From JAJPKE01 sp052143275 (lineage in GTDB: Bacteria; Chloroflexota; Ktedonobacteria; Ktedonobacterales; JADMIN01), in assembly GCA_052143275.1 (NCBI GenBank), contig JBKQTH010000202.1, positions 1-26,562 of the forward strand: a stretch of DNA of 26,562 nt, in the 5' to 3' direction. Positions 7,238-15,206 of the stretch are shown one piece after another. Position 1 is the stretch's first letter, and the number at the start of each line of letters is the position of its first letter. The translations under genes and the position numbers were made by a program. The notes under the pieces are model-generated. The model made no database searches. It saw only the letters and a program-made list of their open reading frames with translations, and was not told where the DNA came from.

Positions 7238-7786
7238 ATGGCAGAAACTCTGGCGACTCAAATGGCCGCAGAAGCGGGTTCCAGCTCCGGCTCCAACCCT
7301 CACCAAACTCGGCGTCTGGATGCAGCGCTCTTCGCCCTCAGTATTGCGGGAATACCCATTGGCATTGTTGCAGTGCGCAAATTGGGACGGTTCGGAGGGC
7401 TTCTCATGGAGGCGGCGATCGGAGTACTAGGCATTCGAGCCGTATTTATGCTCGGCGGTGGTGCCGCGCGCCGGCTGGAGGTTGTCCCGCGAGTACTGCT
7501 CTTCCTGGAGATCGCCGCAGACGGCCTGGCCGCGGCGATAGGCTTCTGGGCCTGGGTGTGGCGTGCCTTTCCCCGCACTGCTCTCCCCGTACGAGCGGGC
7601 AATGACCAGATTGGGTTGCAGTGGCTGCGTAGGCATGCACCACAAAGACAGATTAGTGACTCCTGGGCAACGCCGCTCGCCATGGCGGCATGGATGGCTG
7701 CACTCTCCGTACACATCGCGCGTATGGCAATCTACATCAGCCCCAGCCGTGGGCTTCGGAGCAGGTATCGGTTCCCAAGTCGGTAG
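7238..7786 (+). CDS. Small membrane protein of unknown function, 3' end abutting a transposase relic
   Basis: The product is 182 residues from ATG 7238, preceded by GAGAGAGGTAGG; a GTG at 7232 is the alternative start. Three hydrophobic segments are visible around residues 28-46, 53-74 and 84-105, followed by a mainly charged region with one more possible helix near 143-160. No motif identifies a family. The stop at 7784-7786 is followed in the same frame by a transposase segment, so the natural C-terminus may have been replaced when that element inserted. The last 60 residues look less protein-like than the first 120. Confidence 0.5.
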   Translation: MAETLATQMAAEAGSSSGSNPHQTRRLDAALFALSIAGIPIGIVAVRKLGRFGGLLMEAAIGVLGIRAVFMLGGGAARRLEVVPRVLLFLEIAADGLAAAIGFWAWVWRAFPRTALPVRAGNDQIGLQWLRRHAPQRQISDSWATPLAMAAWMAALSVHIARMAIYISPSRGLRSRYRFPSR

Positions 7787-7921
7787 CTCGTCGCCCCGTT
7801 GTACGCGCTTGGAGGCCGACCATCTATTGATCCGGTCGTCTTCTTCAAGCTGCAGCTGGTGATGTTCTTCGAAGGTGTGCGCTCCGAACGCCACCGGGAC
7901 GAGGCGCTACGTTCCCAGTAG
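7787..7921 (+). pseudogene. DDE-type transposase N-terminal fragment (IS5/IS1182-like)
   Basis: The frame directly after the preceding stop reads LVAPLYALGGRPSIDPVVFF, then KLQLVMFFEGVRSER, and stops at TAG 7919-7921. RPSxDPVxxFKxxLVxxFEGxRSER is typical of the N-terminal domain of IS1182-like and related IS5-type transposases. Only about 45 codons remain, with no start codon and no catalytic aspartates, so it is a relic. Confidence 0.65.
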
Positions 7922-7994
7922 CGACTTGGATGACATGGCGAGCAGCGAAGTTCAGCCAGAAGGACATGGAGGAGCTAGAAAGGAGATCATGCAC

Positions 7995-8147
7995 ATGTAC
8001 GGGAGAATCATCCAGACAGGAAGCAGGCAGCGACTCGACTCGATAGATGAGGAACTGGGGACCGGACCAGGGAAGCGGCGTTCAGCTGTTCAGATCGACG
8101 GGGTACGGAATGGCCACGAAATGGATGAGCAAGCCATGTTGACATAA
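7995..8147 (+). CDS. Small hypothetical protein (50 codons)
   Basis: ATG 7995 (or ATG 7989) follows AAAGGAGATC, a strong ribosome binding site. The product is polar and charged, without hydrophobic segments or a recognisable motif, and ends at TAA 8145-8147. The frame is open further upstream to 7875, but the strong site argues for the internal start. It sits between a transposase relic and the GntR operon promoter. It may be a genuine small gene or a chance ORF. Confidence 0.35.
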   Translation: MYGRIIQTGSRQRLDSIDEELGTGPGKRRSAVQIDGVRNGHEMDEQAMLT

Positions 8148-8196
8148 TGGTGTACGGAGAAATCGCACACAGTATATTACCCCCTCTGCCATCCCC

Positions 8197-8225
8197 TTGA
8201 CTGCACTATGCACCTAATGTATCAT
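8197..8225 (+). promoter_or_regulatory. Promoter of the GntR-ABC operon
   Basis: TTGACT (8197-8202) and TATCAT (8220-8225) are separated by exactly 17 bases, 34 bases before the ATG at 8259. This is one of the best sigma70-type matches in the window. Confidence 0.65.
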
Positions 8226-8240
8226 TCTTATAACACATTA
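8215..8240. promoter_or_regulatory. 26-bp inverted-repeat operator, likely bound by the GntR/YtrA regulator
   Basis: Left half TAATGTATCAT (8215-8225) and right half ATAACACATTA (8230-8240) are inverted copies that match at nine of eleven positions around a 4-base centre. The site covers the -10 box and the likely start of transcription. That is the expected position for autorepression by the adjacent YtrA-type regulator. Confidence 0.65.
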
Positions 8241-8258
8241 ACACGAAGGAGGTGAGGG

Positions 8259-8729
8259 ATGCCGAACTGGCTCGATGTCAATCCTCGCAGCGGCGTGCCC
8301 ATCTATGTGCAACTGGCGCAGCAAATTACCCACGCAATGGAGATTGGCATCTTGCAGACCGGCGATCAATTGCCTACTGTGCGACAACTGGCAAGCGAAC
8401 TTACCATTGCTCCCAATACCATTGTGAAGGCCTATGATGAACTTGCGAGCAAGGGATTGATCGAGAGCCGGCAGGGGGTAGGAACCATCGTGACCGCGAA
8501 CTTGAACGGCGCGCTGCGCCAGCAGCAAGTCGAGGCACTGTATGAACGGACACGGATTCTAGTCCGCGATGCGGTAAACCTGGAGATCGGCGAGGAAGAA
8601 TTGAGCGAGCATTTTGCGGCCGAACTGGCCCGCTTCTACCGCGGGCAACTGAACAGGCAGGGGGAGAACAACGATGCTAAGCAGACGGGAATCATCCCTG
8701 GTCAGCAGAGAACCTTTGGAGAGGAGTAG
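8259..8729 (+). CDS. GntR-family transcriptional regulator, YtrA subfamily
   Basis: The product is 156 residues. ATG 8259 is preceded by AAGGAGGTGAGGG. The N-terminal winged helix (residues about 10-75) contains PIYVQLAQQI, GDQLPTVRQLASELTIAPNT and a wing with SRQGVGTIV, the standard GntR pattern. The C-terminal part is only about 80 residues of helix, the short form typical of the YtrA subfamily, without the FadR or HutC ligand domain. YtrA regulators usually repress an adjoining ABC transporter operon and respond to cell-envelope stress or antibiotics. Here the last 56 bases overlap the ABC ATPase gene, suggesting translational coupling. A 26-bp inverted repeat over its own promoter supports autoregulation. 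Confidence 0.85.
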   Translation: MPNWLDVNPRSGVPIYVQLAQQITHAMEIGILQTGDQLPTVRQLASELTIAPNTIVKAYDELASKGLIESRQGVGTIVTANLNGALRQQQVEALYERTRILVRDAVNLEIGEEELSEHFAAELARFYRGQLNRQGENNDAKQTGIIPGQQRTFGEE

Positions 8730-9687
8730 CGCCTCCGTGTCAGCAGTGAATACGCCGGCGGCTTCGCTTCCGACGCCGGCAGCCATAGCGCTACAGAATC
8801 TGGTAGTGAAATATGGCGCTCGCCCGGCGGTGAATGGACTGAGCTTGACGGTGCCGGTCGGCTCGATCTTTGGCTTTCTGGGCCCCAATGGGGCGGGCAA
8901 GACGACGACGATCAAGGCGATTCTAGGGCTGCGCCCGGTGGATGGCGGCAGCGCGCGGGTGCTCGGCTACGACTGCGTGACCCAGAGCCTGGAGGTGCGG
9001 GCCCGTGTGGGCTACGTGAGCGAGGTCAACAGTATGTACGATTACCTGACCATTCCCCAGCACTGCGCCTTTTGCCGCTCGACCAGTCACCGCTGGGACC
9101 AGGCTATAGTGGACCGCTATGTAGGCACGTTTGGGCTGCCGACGAACATCAAGGTCGGCCGGTTTTCCAAGGGGATGAAATCGCAGCTCGCACTGAGCCT
9201 GGCATTGGGCAGCAGTCCTGATCTGCTGATACTGGACGAACCTACCTCCGGGCTGGACCCGATGGCGCGCCACGAGTTTCTGAACCACCTGGTGGCGGAG
9301 ATTGCCGCACAGGGAAAGACGGTCTTCTTCTCCTCCCATATTCTCTCTGAGGTGGAGGCGGTGGCCGATTGGGTGGGCATCATTCGCGACGGCAAACTGG
9401 TGGTTGCTGACGAACTGGACCACCTGAAGCAGACACAAAAAGTTGTGAAGCTCACCTATGCTGAACTGCCGCCGGCGGAGGAGATACATGCGCTCCTCGT
9501 CCTGCCTGGCGTGATGAGCCTGGCGCAGGAGGGGCGCAGCGTACGGCTGCTGACGCGTGGCAACGTAGAGGCACTTTCGCAGACAATTCAGGCGCGACCC
9601 TATGCCCTGCGAGATGTGGATACCGTTGATCTCGATCTGGAAGACCTTTATCTAGAATACATGAAAGGGGACGGCAATGGTCGCTAA
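8674..9687 (+). CDS. ABC transporter ATP-binding protein
   Basis: The product is 337 residues. ATG 8674 lies inside the end of the regulator gene, with GGGGAGAACAACG just upstream. Walker A is GPNGAGKTT (70-78), the signature is a variant FSKGMKSQ (164-171), Walker B with catalytic glutamate is LLILDEP (184-190, E189), and the switch histidine is H222 in SSH. The variant FSKGMK signature is common in YtrB/EcsA-type exporters of the ABC-2 class. About 35 non-conserved residues precede the first ABC strand. The protein should power the permease encoded next, with which it overlaps by 11 bases. The substrate is unknown; envelope-active compounds or lipids are the usual guess for this operon type. 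Confidence 0.88.
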   Translation: MLSRRESSLVSREPLERSSASVSAVNTPAASLPTPAAIALQNLVVKYGARPAVNGLSLTVPVGSIFGFLGPNGAGKTTTIKAILGLRPVDGGSARVLGYDCVTQSLEVRARVGYVSEVNSMYDYLTIPQHCAFCRSTSHRWDQAIVDRYVGTFGLPTNIKVGRFSKGMKSQLALSLALGSSPDLLILDEPTSGLDPMARHEFLNHLVAEIAAQGKTVFFSSHILSEVEAVADWVGIIRDGKLVVADELDHLKQTQKVVKLTYAELPPAEEIHALLVLPGVMSLAQEGRSVRLLTRGNVEALSQTIQARPYALRDVDTVDLDLEDLYLEYMKGDGNGR

Positions 9688-10450
9688 GGAATTCATCGAG
9701 GCACGCTGGAAGGCAATCGTCGGCAGTGTCGTCGTGGTCATCGGGGCGGTTGCGCTGGCGGCGAGCTATGATCTCATAAAGAATTCTCTCGCGAGTTCAC
9801 TTGCGACCGGCAACGGAGCCAATCAGATTCCCGCTCAGTTTCAGGGGCAGATTCAACAGCTCCTCGGAAGCTATGATGCCTATGTTTGGTCGCAGTGGTT
9901 CTCGAAGAATGGACCAGAGCTACTGGCGATTCTGGCGGCGGTGCTGGGCGCGAGCCTGATTGCCGGTGAAGTCAACAAAGGCACGATCTTCTTCCTGCTG
10001 AGCAAGCCGGTGAGCCGTGACCGCGTGCTGCTCGTGAAGTATCTGGTAGCAGCGCTCATTCTGCTTGGGATCATGCTGCTGAGTGGACTGGGGCTGCTGG
10101 GAACAGCGGCAATCGTGGGCCATCCACAAAGTGTGGGCGGCGTGCTGATCTCGACGGTTCTGCTCTGGCTGGGGATGCTCTTTGTACTGGGCGTGTCGCT
10201 GCTTTTCTCCGTGCTGTCTCACGATGTGCTGCGTCCTTTGATTTTCGCGCTGTTGATCACGCTGCTGCTCAGCATACCAGGCCTTATTCCCAACACCGCG
10301 TTCCACAGCTGGAACGTGACCTTCTACTGGTCCAATTTTGCGGCCTATCAGGGGACGGCGTTTCCGGTGAAGGCGTTGATCATCTGCCTGATTGCGGCGA
10401 TTGTGCCGGTGGCGGTGGCAATCCCTCTCTTCCGCAGGCAAGCGTATTAG
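9677..10450 (+). CDS. ABC-2 type transporter permease
   Basis: The product is 257 residues; its start overlaps the ATPase gene by 11 bases. About six hydrophobic segments are seen: residues 12-32, 74-96, 116-138, 150-176, 184-204 and 234-252. The long extracellular loop after helix 1 (about 33-73) and the motif AGEVNKGTIFFLLSKPVSRDRVLLVKY between helices 2 and 3 fit ABC-2 permeases, where that segment contacts the ATPase. The ATPase-permease pair forms an export or signalling complex under the upstream GntR regulator. No substrate signature is visible. Confidence 0.85.
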   Translation: MVAKEFIEARWKAIVGSVVVVIGAVALAASYDLIKNSLASSLATGNGANQIPAQFQGQIQQLLGSYDAYVWSQWFSKNGPELLAILAAVLGASLIAGEVNKGTIFFLLSKPVSRDRVLLVKYLVAALILLGIMLLSGLGLLGTAAIVGHPQSVGGVLISTVLLWLGMLFVLGVSLLFSVLSHDVLRPLIFALLITLLLSIPGLIPNTAFHSWNVTFYWSNFAAYQGTAFPVKALIICLIAAIVPVAVAIPLFRRQAY

Positions 10451-10516
10451 AGCGTCTTGAGTAGATAGCGAGCAAGCAATCACCAGCACACCAGTGATGG
10501 TCAGGAATAGAGATGG

Positions 10517-11827
10517 ATGGATGTAGCGATGAGTGAGATGGATATGGCGGAGCAAATCGTCGCCGAGGTGGCGGGCGGAGATTTTGCCGCCGTGGAGCAG
10601 CGTCTGGCGGATCGTCTCAAACCTTTCGTCCCAGCGGGAACAATCCAGGCCACCTGGCAGGGTCTGGTACAGCAGAATGGAGCGTTTCAGAGTGCGGGCA
10701 ACACCTCGGTCATGCCTACGCCGGCTGGCACAGTTCAGGTGGTGACCTGCGTCTTCGAGCGCGGCAGCCTCGACGTGAACATAACCTTCAACGACGCGGG
10801 TGAGATCACTGGATTAACGGTGACGCCGGTTGGAACGGTTGAACAGCAGGCGAACGCAACCTACTCGCCACCTTCATATGCGCAGCCCGACCGGTTTCAC
10901 GAAACTCCGGTGGAGATCGGACAGGGAGAATGGACGCTACCCGGCACGCTGAGTCTGCCGCAAGGAGACGGGCCTTTTCCGGCCGTGGTACTGGTACATG
11001 GTTCGGGACCGCTCGATCGGGACGAGACGATACCGCCCAACAAGCCGTTCCGCGATCTGGCCTGGGGTCTGGCTTCACAGGGTATTGCCGTTCTCCGCTA
11101 CGACAAACGTACCAAAGTCTATCCGGCTCGTCTGGAGAGTATGGAGGACACCCTCACCGTCAAGGAGGAGGTCATCGACGATGCTTTGGCGGCGGCGGCT
11201 CTCTTGCGCTCCCAGCCGGAGCTGGACGCGCAGCGGATCTTTCTCCTTGGACATAGCCTGGGCGGCTTTCTGGCTCCGCGCATCGGCGCCGTCGACCCGA
11301 AGATTGCCGGCCTGATTATCCTGGCGGGTTCGGCGCGGCCGCTGGAGGATGTGATTCTGGATCAAATGACGTACGTGCTGTCGCTCAGCATACCCGATGC
11401 GGCGGTGCGGCAGCAGCAGCTCGCGGCCCTCCAGAAACAAGTGGAGCTGGTCAAAGATCCCACTCGCTTGCCGGCAGCCAAAGCTACCGACTTGCCGCTG
11501 GGTGTCCCGGCAGCCTACTGGGTTGACCTGCACGCTTATCATCCTTCGAGCGTAGCGCAGACCCTGAAACAGCCGATGCTCTTCCTCCAGGGAGAGAGCG
11601 ACTACCAAGTCACGCGGGCGGATTTCCAGATCTGGCAGGCCGCTTTGGCTGGGCGCAGCAACGTGCAGTTTATCCTGTACCCGGCGCTTGGCCACCTCTT
11701 TATGCCCATAGAAGGCGGTAAAAAGGCGACTCCCGCCAGCTATACTGTGGCTGGTCATGTGGCTGAAGAGGTGGTGAACGACATTGGGAGTTGGATCAAG
11801 CGGCAAATAGGACTCCCGCCTGCATGA
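10517..11827 (+). CDS. Alpha/beta hydrolase with N-terminal DUF3887-like domain
   Basis: The product is 436 residues. The start is uncertain: ATG 10517 or ATG 10529; neither has a strong ribosome binding site. Residues 8-105 look like the DUF3887 domain (AGGDFAAVEQRLADRLK..WQGLVQQNGAF). Residues 130-436 are a serine hydrolase of the alpha/beta fold: oxyanion HGSG (161-164), nucleophile elbow GHSLGG with S247, GESDYQVT with the likely acid D362, and GHLF with H393. No signal peptide is seen, so it is probably cytosolic. It lies 66 bases after the permease on the same strand with no terminator seen, so it probably belongs to the same operon. It might process the transported compound or a lipid; that is inference. 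Confidence 0.82.
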   Translation: MDVAMSEMDMAEQIVAEVAGGDFAAVEQRLADRLKPFVPAGTIQATWQGLVQQNGAFQSAGNTSVMPTPAGTVQVVTCVFERGSLDVNITFNDAGEITGLTVTPVGTVEQQANATYSPPSYAQPDRFHETPVEIGQGEWTLPGTLSLPQGDGPFPAVVLVHGSGPLDRDETIPPNKPFRDLAWGLASQGIAVLRYDKRTKVYPARLESMEDTLTVKEEVIDDALAAAALLRSQPELDAQRIFLLGHSLGGFLAPRIGAVDPKIAGLIILAGSARPLEDVILDQMTYVLSLSIPDAAVRQQQLAALQKQVELVKDPTRLPAAKATDLPLGVPAAYWVDLHAYHPSSVAQTLKQPMLFLQGESDYQVTRADFQIWQAALAGRSNVQFILYPALGHLFMPIEGGKKATPASYTVAGHVAEEVVNDIGSWIKRQIGLPPA

Positions 11828-11954
11828 CTTAATCAGGCGTGGTTGCCATGATCCCGGGTGATGACGACTTTTCCTCTTCGTTTCGTGGCTTGCGGAGACC
11901 TGCTAGCTGCTAGTACAATTCAGACCAGCAACTCGAAACTGCAAGTGGTGGCAA

Positions 11955-11982
11955 AATGCCTAATGCCTAATGCCTAATGCCT
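11955..11982. repeat. Tandem heptamer AATGCCT x4
   Basis: Four perfect consecutive copies of AATGCCT lie in the 291-base gap between the hydrolase and the amidinotransferase-like gene. Simple sequence repeats of this kind can vary in copy number. The rest of the gap holds the operator-like site at 12058 and the -10 box at 12106. Confidence 0.9.
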
Positions 11983-12057
11983 TATGCACACTCGTATTGG
12001 CCATACTTGAACGAGTGAGGATGCCTCGTCAGAATTCATTGGTGCGCTTTTTCGAAT

Positions 12058-12077
12058 ATCGTACGACGTGCTATGGA
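12058..12077. promoter_or_regulatory. Second copy of the TetR operator sequence, upstream of the amidinotransferase-like gene
   Basis: Bases 12058-12077 match bases 16017-16036, most of the perfect palindrome between tetR and the MFS gene, at 18 of 20 positions; the mismatches are at 12070 and 12072. The core GTACGACGT is intact. The site lies 29 bases upstream of the TACAAT box, near the expected -35 region of the 12119 gene. Two copies this similar in intergenic DNA suggest a common regulator. Confidence 0.7.
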
Positions 12078-12105
12078 CATGTGTCAGTGCACAATAATGG
12101 ATTGC

Positions 12106-12111
12106 TACAAT
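12106..12111 (+). promoter_or_regulatory. -10 box of a probable leaderless promoter
   Basis: TACAAT ends seven bases before the ATG at 12119, so transcription would begin at or next to the start codon. No Shine-Dalgarno sequence is present before this ATG. The -35 is poor (TGTCAG at 12082-12087, spacer 18), which may mean an activator or weak basal expression. Confidence 0.5.
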
Positions 12112-12118
12112 TAACATA

Positions 12119-12985
12119 ATGCCAGTGCAGATGAATACGACCGTGCTTATGTCGGGCGTCGATTATTTTGATGATCAAGCAGCTATTAATCCCTTCATGC
12201 ACGCTGAAATAGTCATTGATCGAAGCAAAGCTCAAGCTGAACACGACAGCATCCGTGCTGCACTTGAGTCAGCCGGAGTTAATGTCCTGAAAGTTGCACC
12301 TCCAGCCAACTGCCAAGATGGTGTCTATACCGCAAACTGGGCGCTCGTACGCGACGACAAAGCTGTCATGTCGGTGTTGCCGAATGCTCGTAAAGAGGAG
12401 GAAGCGTACGCAGAGCGTATCTTACGCCAACAAGGCAAGACTATCGTTAAGATCCCTGATGGTCTCCGCTTTAGTGGACAGGGTGACGCTCTGCCTTGTG
12501 GCAACTATCTCCTTGCCGGTAGCACCTATCGCAGTGATCAGGCGGTGCATCAATTCCTTGCGGCCGAGCTTGGCTACGAAGTGATCACCCTACAAACCAT
12601 ACCCGCGCGCGATGCCATTGGTAACCCAGTCATTAACGCGGCGTCCGGTTGGCCAGACAGCTTCTTTTACGACATCGATCTCGCTATCTCAGTCCTGCGC
12701 GATGACCTCATTGCCTGGTGTCCTGACGCACTTGAGCCAAGGTGTCGAGGGAAGATTCGCGCTTTACCACTCAGGAAAATTGAAGTTTCTCTTGAAGAAG
12801 CTATGCTAGGCTTTGCTTGCAATCTCGTCTCCACTGGTGAAACGGTGATTATGAGCGCTCATGCGCCTCAGCTTCAGGCGGCCATTGAAGCCGAAGGCAT
12901 CAAAACCATTACGCCAGAGATCAGTGAACTTGCTAAAGGCGGTGGTTACATCCGCTGCACTACTCTCACGCTTAGCAATATCTAA
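12119..12985 (+). CDS. Amidinotransferase / dimethylargininase-like hydrolase (guanidine-modifying superfamily)
   Basis: The product is 288 residues. ANWALVRDD (72-80), FSGQGDALP (118-126) and a C-terminal GGGYIRCTTL with putative nucleophile C280 fit the superfamily of arginine deiminase, dimethylarginine dimethylaminohydrolase and amidinotransferases. It hydrolyses or transfers the amidine group of guanidino compounds through a cysteine adduct. Where most members have the catalytic histidine in YH.D, this protein reads FFYDIDLA (182-189), so that histidine appears to be replaced or displaced. By eye, base composition is less GC-rich than the operon before it and resembles the MFS gene at 16070. 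An operator shared with the TetR/MFS pair lies upstream. The exact substrate is unknown; inactivity is possible. Confidence 0.75.
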   Translation: MPVQMNTTVLMSGVDYFDDQAAINPFMHAEIVIDRSKAQAEHDSIRAALESAGVNVLKVAPPANCQDGVYTANWALVRDDKAVMSVLPNARKEEEAYAERILRQQGKTIVKIPDGLRFSGQGDALPCGNYLLAGSTYRSDQAVHQFLAAELGYEVITLQTIPARDAIGNPVINAASGWPDSFFYDIDLAISVLRDDLIAWCPDALEPRCRGKIRALPLRKIEVSLEEAMLGFACNLVSTGETVIMSAHAPQLQAAIEAEGIKTITPEISELAKGGGYIRCTTLTLSNI

Positions 12986-13161
12986 CTTTCGCCATCGTGC
13001 GCCTCCAACGTTGGACAGGGAAGCCAACCGCGCACGGTAATTACCAATAATAGGCCCGTCTCTGGACGAGTAGCAGCTGCATGAAACATGGCAACTGAAG
13101 CTGAGAAATTCCGCGAGCGCCGCCGCGAAGCACATGCAACCCCACCAGGAATTTGGCCTGG

Positions 13162-14889
13162 TTAGCCTTCTTCCTGCAGCAATGGGCGGTAGCGGGGCTC
13201 CCACCTGAGGGCATCCACGCGCCGTTCGAGAGTGTGCGCGTCGAGCGGCTGTCCCACACCTGCGCGCACCGCCTCGTTCGCCACAGCTAGCGCTACCGCC
13301 CGCGAAGTAGCGCGCACTCGCTCGATGCGGGGGTAGAGCGCCACCTGGAGATCGTCCCGACTGGGAGTAGCAGCGCTCAAGGCGCGCGCCGCCGCCAGGA
13401 ACATGCCATCAGTGACGCGCCGCGCGCCCGACGCCAGGACACCTAGCCCCACACCGGGGAATATGAACATGTTGTTGCACTGGCCGATACGCATTGAACG
13501 TCCGTCTAGCTCCACATCAGGGAATGGGCTGCCGGTCGCGACGAGCGCATGCCCTCCGGTCCAGTGGAGCAGGTCAGACGGCACTGCCTCGCTCTTCTCC
13601 GTCGGGTTGGAGAGCGGGAAGATCACCGGGCGCTCGACGTGGCGCGCCATCTCGCGGACGACCTCCTCGCTAAAGGCGCCTTTGCTAGCAGCCGTCCCGA
13701 GCAGGATGGTCGGGCGGACATGGCGAACGACCTCCAGGAGGCCGAGCGCCCGCGCGCCGTCGCCAGCCGGGGTCCAGGAAGGCTGAGCGAAGCGGGCTTT
13801 CTCCTGGTCGAGGTCTGTGCGTCCGGTGTGGACAAGACCGTGGCTGTCCAGCAGCCAGATGCGCCCGCGAGCGTCCTGCGGCGTGGCACCATCCTCAACC
13901 ATTGCCATGATGAGCAGGTCGGCGATGCCGGTGGCGGCCGAGCCGGCACCAAGTATGACAATCCGTTGCTCACGCAGCGGCGCTCGAGTGACGCCAGTGG
14001 CTCCGAGCAGCCCGGCTAGCGTGACCGCCGCCGTCCCCTGGATGTCGTCGTTGAACGTGCAGAGCTGGTCGCGGTAGCGATCTAGCAGGCGTCGCGCGTT
14101 GCCGCGTGCGAAATCTTCCCACTGGAGCATCGCCTCGGGATAAACGTGCTTCACAGCGGACACAAAAGCGTCAACGAACTCGTCATATTCCTGGCCACGC
14201 ACTCGCTCGTGCCGCCAGCCGAGGTAGAGCGGGTCGGCGAGCAATTGCTGGTTGTCCGTGCCGGCGTCGAGGGTGATCGGTAGTGTAATGCTGGGCGAGA
14301 TACCTGCGCAGAGCGTGTAGAGCGCCAGCTTGCCAATAGGGATGAGCATGCCGCCAACTCCTAGATCTCCCAGGCCCAGGATGCGCTCGCCATCGGTGAC
14401 GACGATCACGTGCGGGTCGGGCACGGGCGCCGCGCGCAAGATGTTCACGATTTCGTTACGGTACTGGTAGGAGACGTAGAGGCCGTGGGGCCGACGGTAG
14501 ATGTGGCTGAAGTTCTGGCAGGCCAGGCCGACCACGGGTGTATAGATGACTGGGCTCATCTCGGCAATGTGCTCTTGCAGAAGGCGGAAGAAGAGGACTT
14601 CGTTGCGGTCCTCCAGGGATACCAGATAGATGTAGCGCTCCAGGTCGGTCGTCTTGGCGCGAAAGCTCTCGTAGGTACGGGTGAGCTGCTGCTCAATGGT
14701 CATGATGGCAGGGGGCAGCAGGCCATGCAGCAAAAATGTCGCGCGCTCATTCTCAGAAAACGCGCTGCCCTTGTTCAGCCGTGGATTATTCAGCAGTACC
14801 GCACCAGTCAACGAAGTTTTGATAGGCTGGCTGCTCATACTGACGTCCGCCGCAGATGCGCTCGCGGAGGTCGAAGAGTTCGGATCCAT
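13162..14889 (-). CDS. NAD-dependent malic enzyme (first copy)
   Basis: The product is 575 residues, close to the 565 of E. coli MaeA. ATG 14889 is preceded by AGAGGATACC. The enzyme oxidatively decarboxylates malate to pyruvate and CO2. Visible family residues: Y116 in YTPVVG, K187 in GKLALY, the metal ligands E258-D259 in WEDF and D281-D282 in FNDDIQG, and the dinucleotide-binding GAGSAATG (314-321, an A in place of the usual G). An aspartate (LLDSHG) follows the second strand, favouring NAD. It is monocistronic on the minus strand, between the amidinotransferase-like gene and tetR. By eye its base composition is more GC-rich than its plus-strand neighbours. A second, diverged malic enzyme lies at 20458. 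Confidence 0.93.
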   Translation of the reverse strand: MDPNSSTSASASAADVSMSSQPIKTSLTGAVLLNNPRLNKGSAFSENERATFLLHGLLPPAIMTIEQQLTRTYESFRAKTTDLERYIYLVSLEDRNEVLFFRLLQEHIAEMSPVIYTPVVGLACQNFSHIYRRPHGLYVSYQYRNEIVNILRAAPVPDPHVIVVTDGERILGLGDLGVGGMLIPIGKLALYTLCAGISPSITLPITLDAGTDNQQLLADPLYLGWRHERVRGQEYDEFVDAFVSAVKHVYPEAMLQWEDFARGNARRLLDRYRDQLCTFNDDIQGTAAVTLAGLLGATGVTRAPLREQRIVILGAGSAATGIADLLIMAMVEDGATPQDARGRIWLLDSHGLVHTGRTDLDQEKARFAQPSWTPAGDGARALGLLEVVRHVRPTILLGTAASKGAFSEEVVREMARHVERPVIFPLSNPTEKSEAVPSDLLHWTGGHALVATGSPFPDVELDGRSMRIGQCNNMFIFPGVGLGVLASGARRVTDGMFLAAARALSAATPSRDDLQVALYPRIERVRATSRAVALAVANEAVRAGVGQPLDAHTLERRVDALRWEPRYRPLLQEEG

Positions 14890-15206
14890 GGTATCCTCTT
14901 TTGCAGTGTCACCAGACGTGGATTGTGAGCCAACATCGGCCGCTGCGATCCAGCGGACTGGCTCGGCCGACTATCTCTCTAAGTCTGGCGGGCAGCCCTC
15001 TCAGGTACGTCACATTCTCGCCCCAAAGCCGCACAGCCGAGTCACGATCCTCGTCCTAGAAATCAGCCGATCTACCACCTTCTGTGCAGTCTGTTCAGTG
15101 TCTTCCACACGTCGGGTAGTCGATAAAAGACGGCGATTCGGCTGCTATCCGCGTCGAAGTTGTCTTGGATTCGGTGTCGGATGAAGGCACGCTGCACCTG
15201 AATCAG
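14890..15206 (-). other. 317-base gap with possible gene remnants
   Basis: No intact gene is seen between malic enzyme and tetR. On the minus strand two open stretches remain: one reads RAFIRHRIQDNFDADSSRIA and continues to FYRLPDVWKTLNRLHRRW (from about 15189), and another reads LWGENVTYLRGLPARL followed by REIVGRASPLD (about 15040-14955). They are separated by stops. They look like protein but I cannot name the family. They may be a decayed transposase or other relic. Confidence 0.35.

Noticed and set aside
13088..13165. Short ORF MATEAEKFRERRREAHATPPG
   Set aside because: Only 25 codons, no ribosome binding site or known match; probably chance.
13403..14928. Several plus-strand ORFs across the first malic enzyme
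   Set aside because: They are antisense shadows of a clearly conserved minus-strand gene, common in GC-rich DNA.
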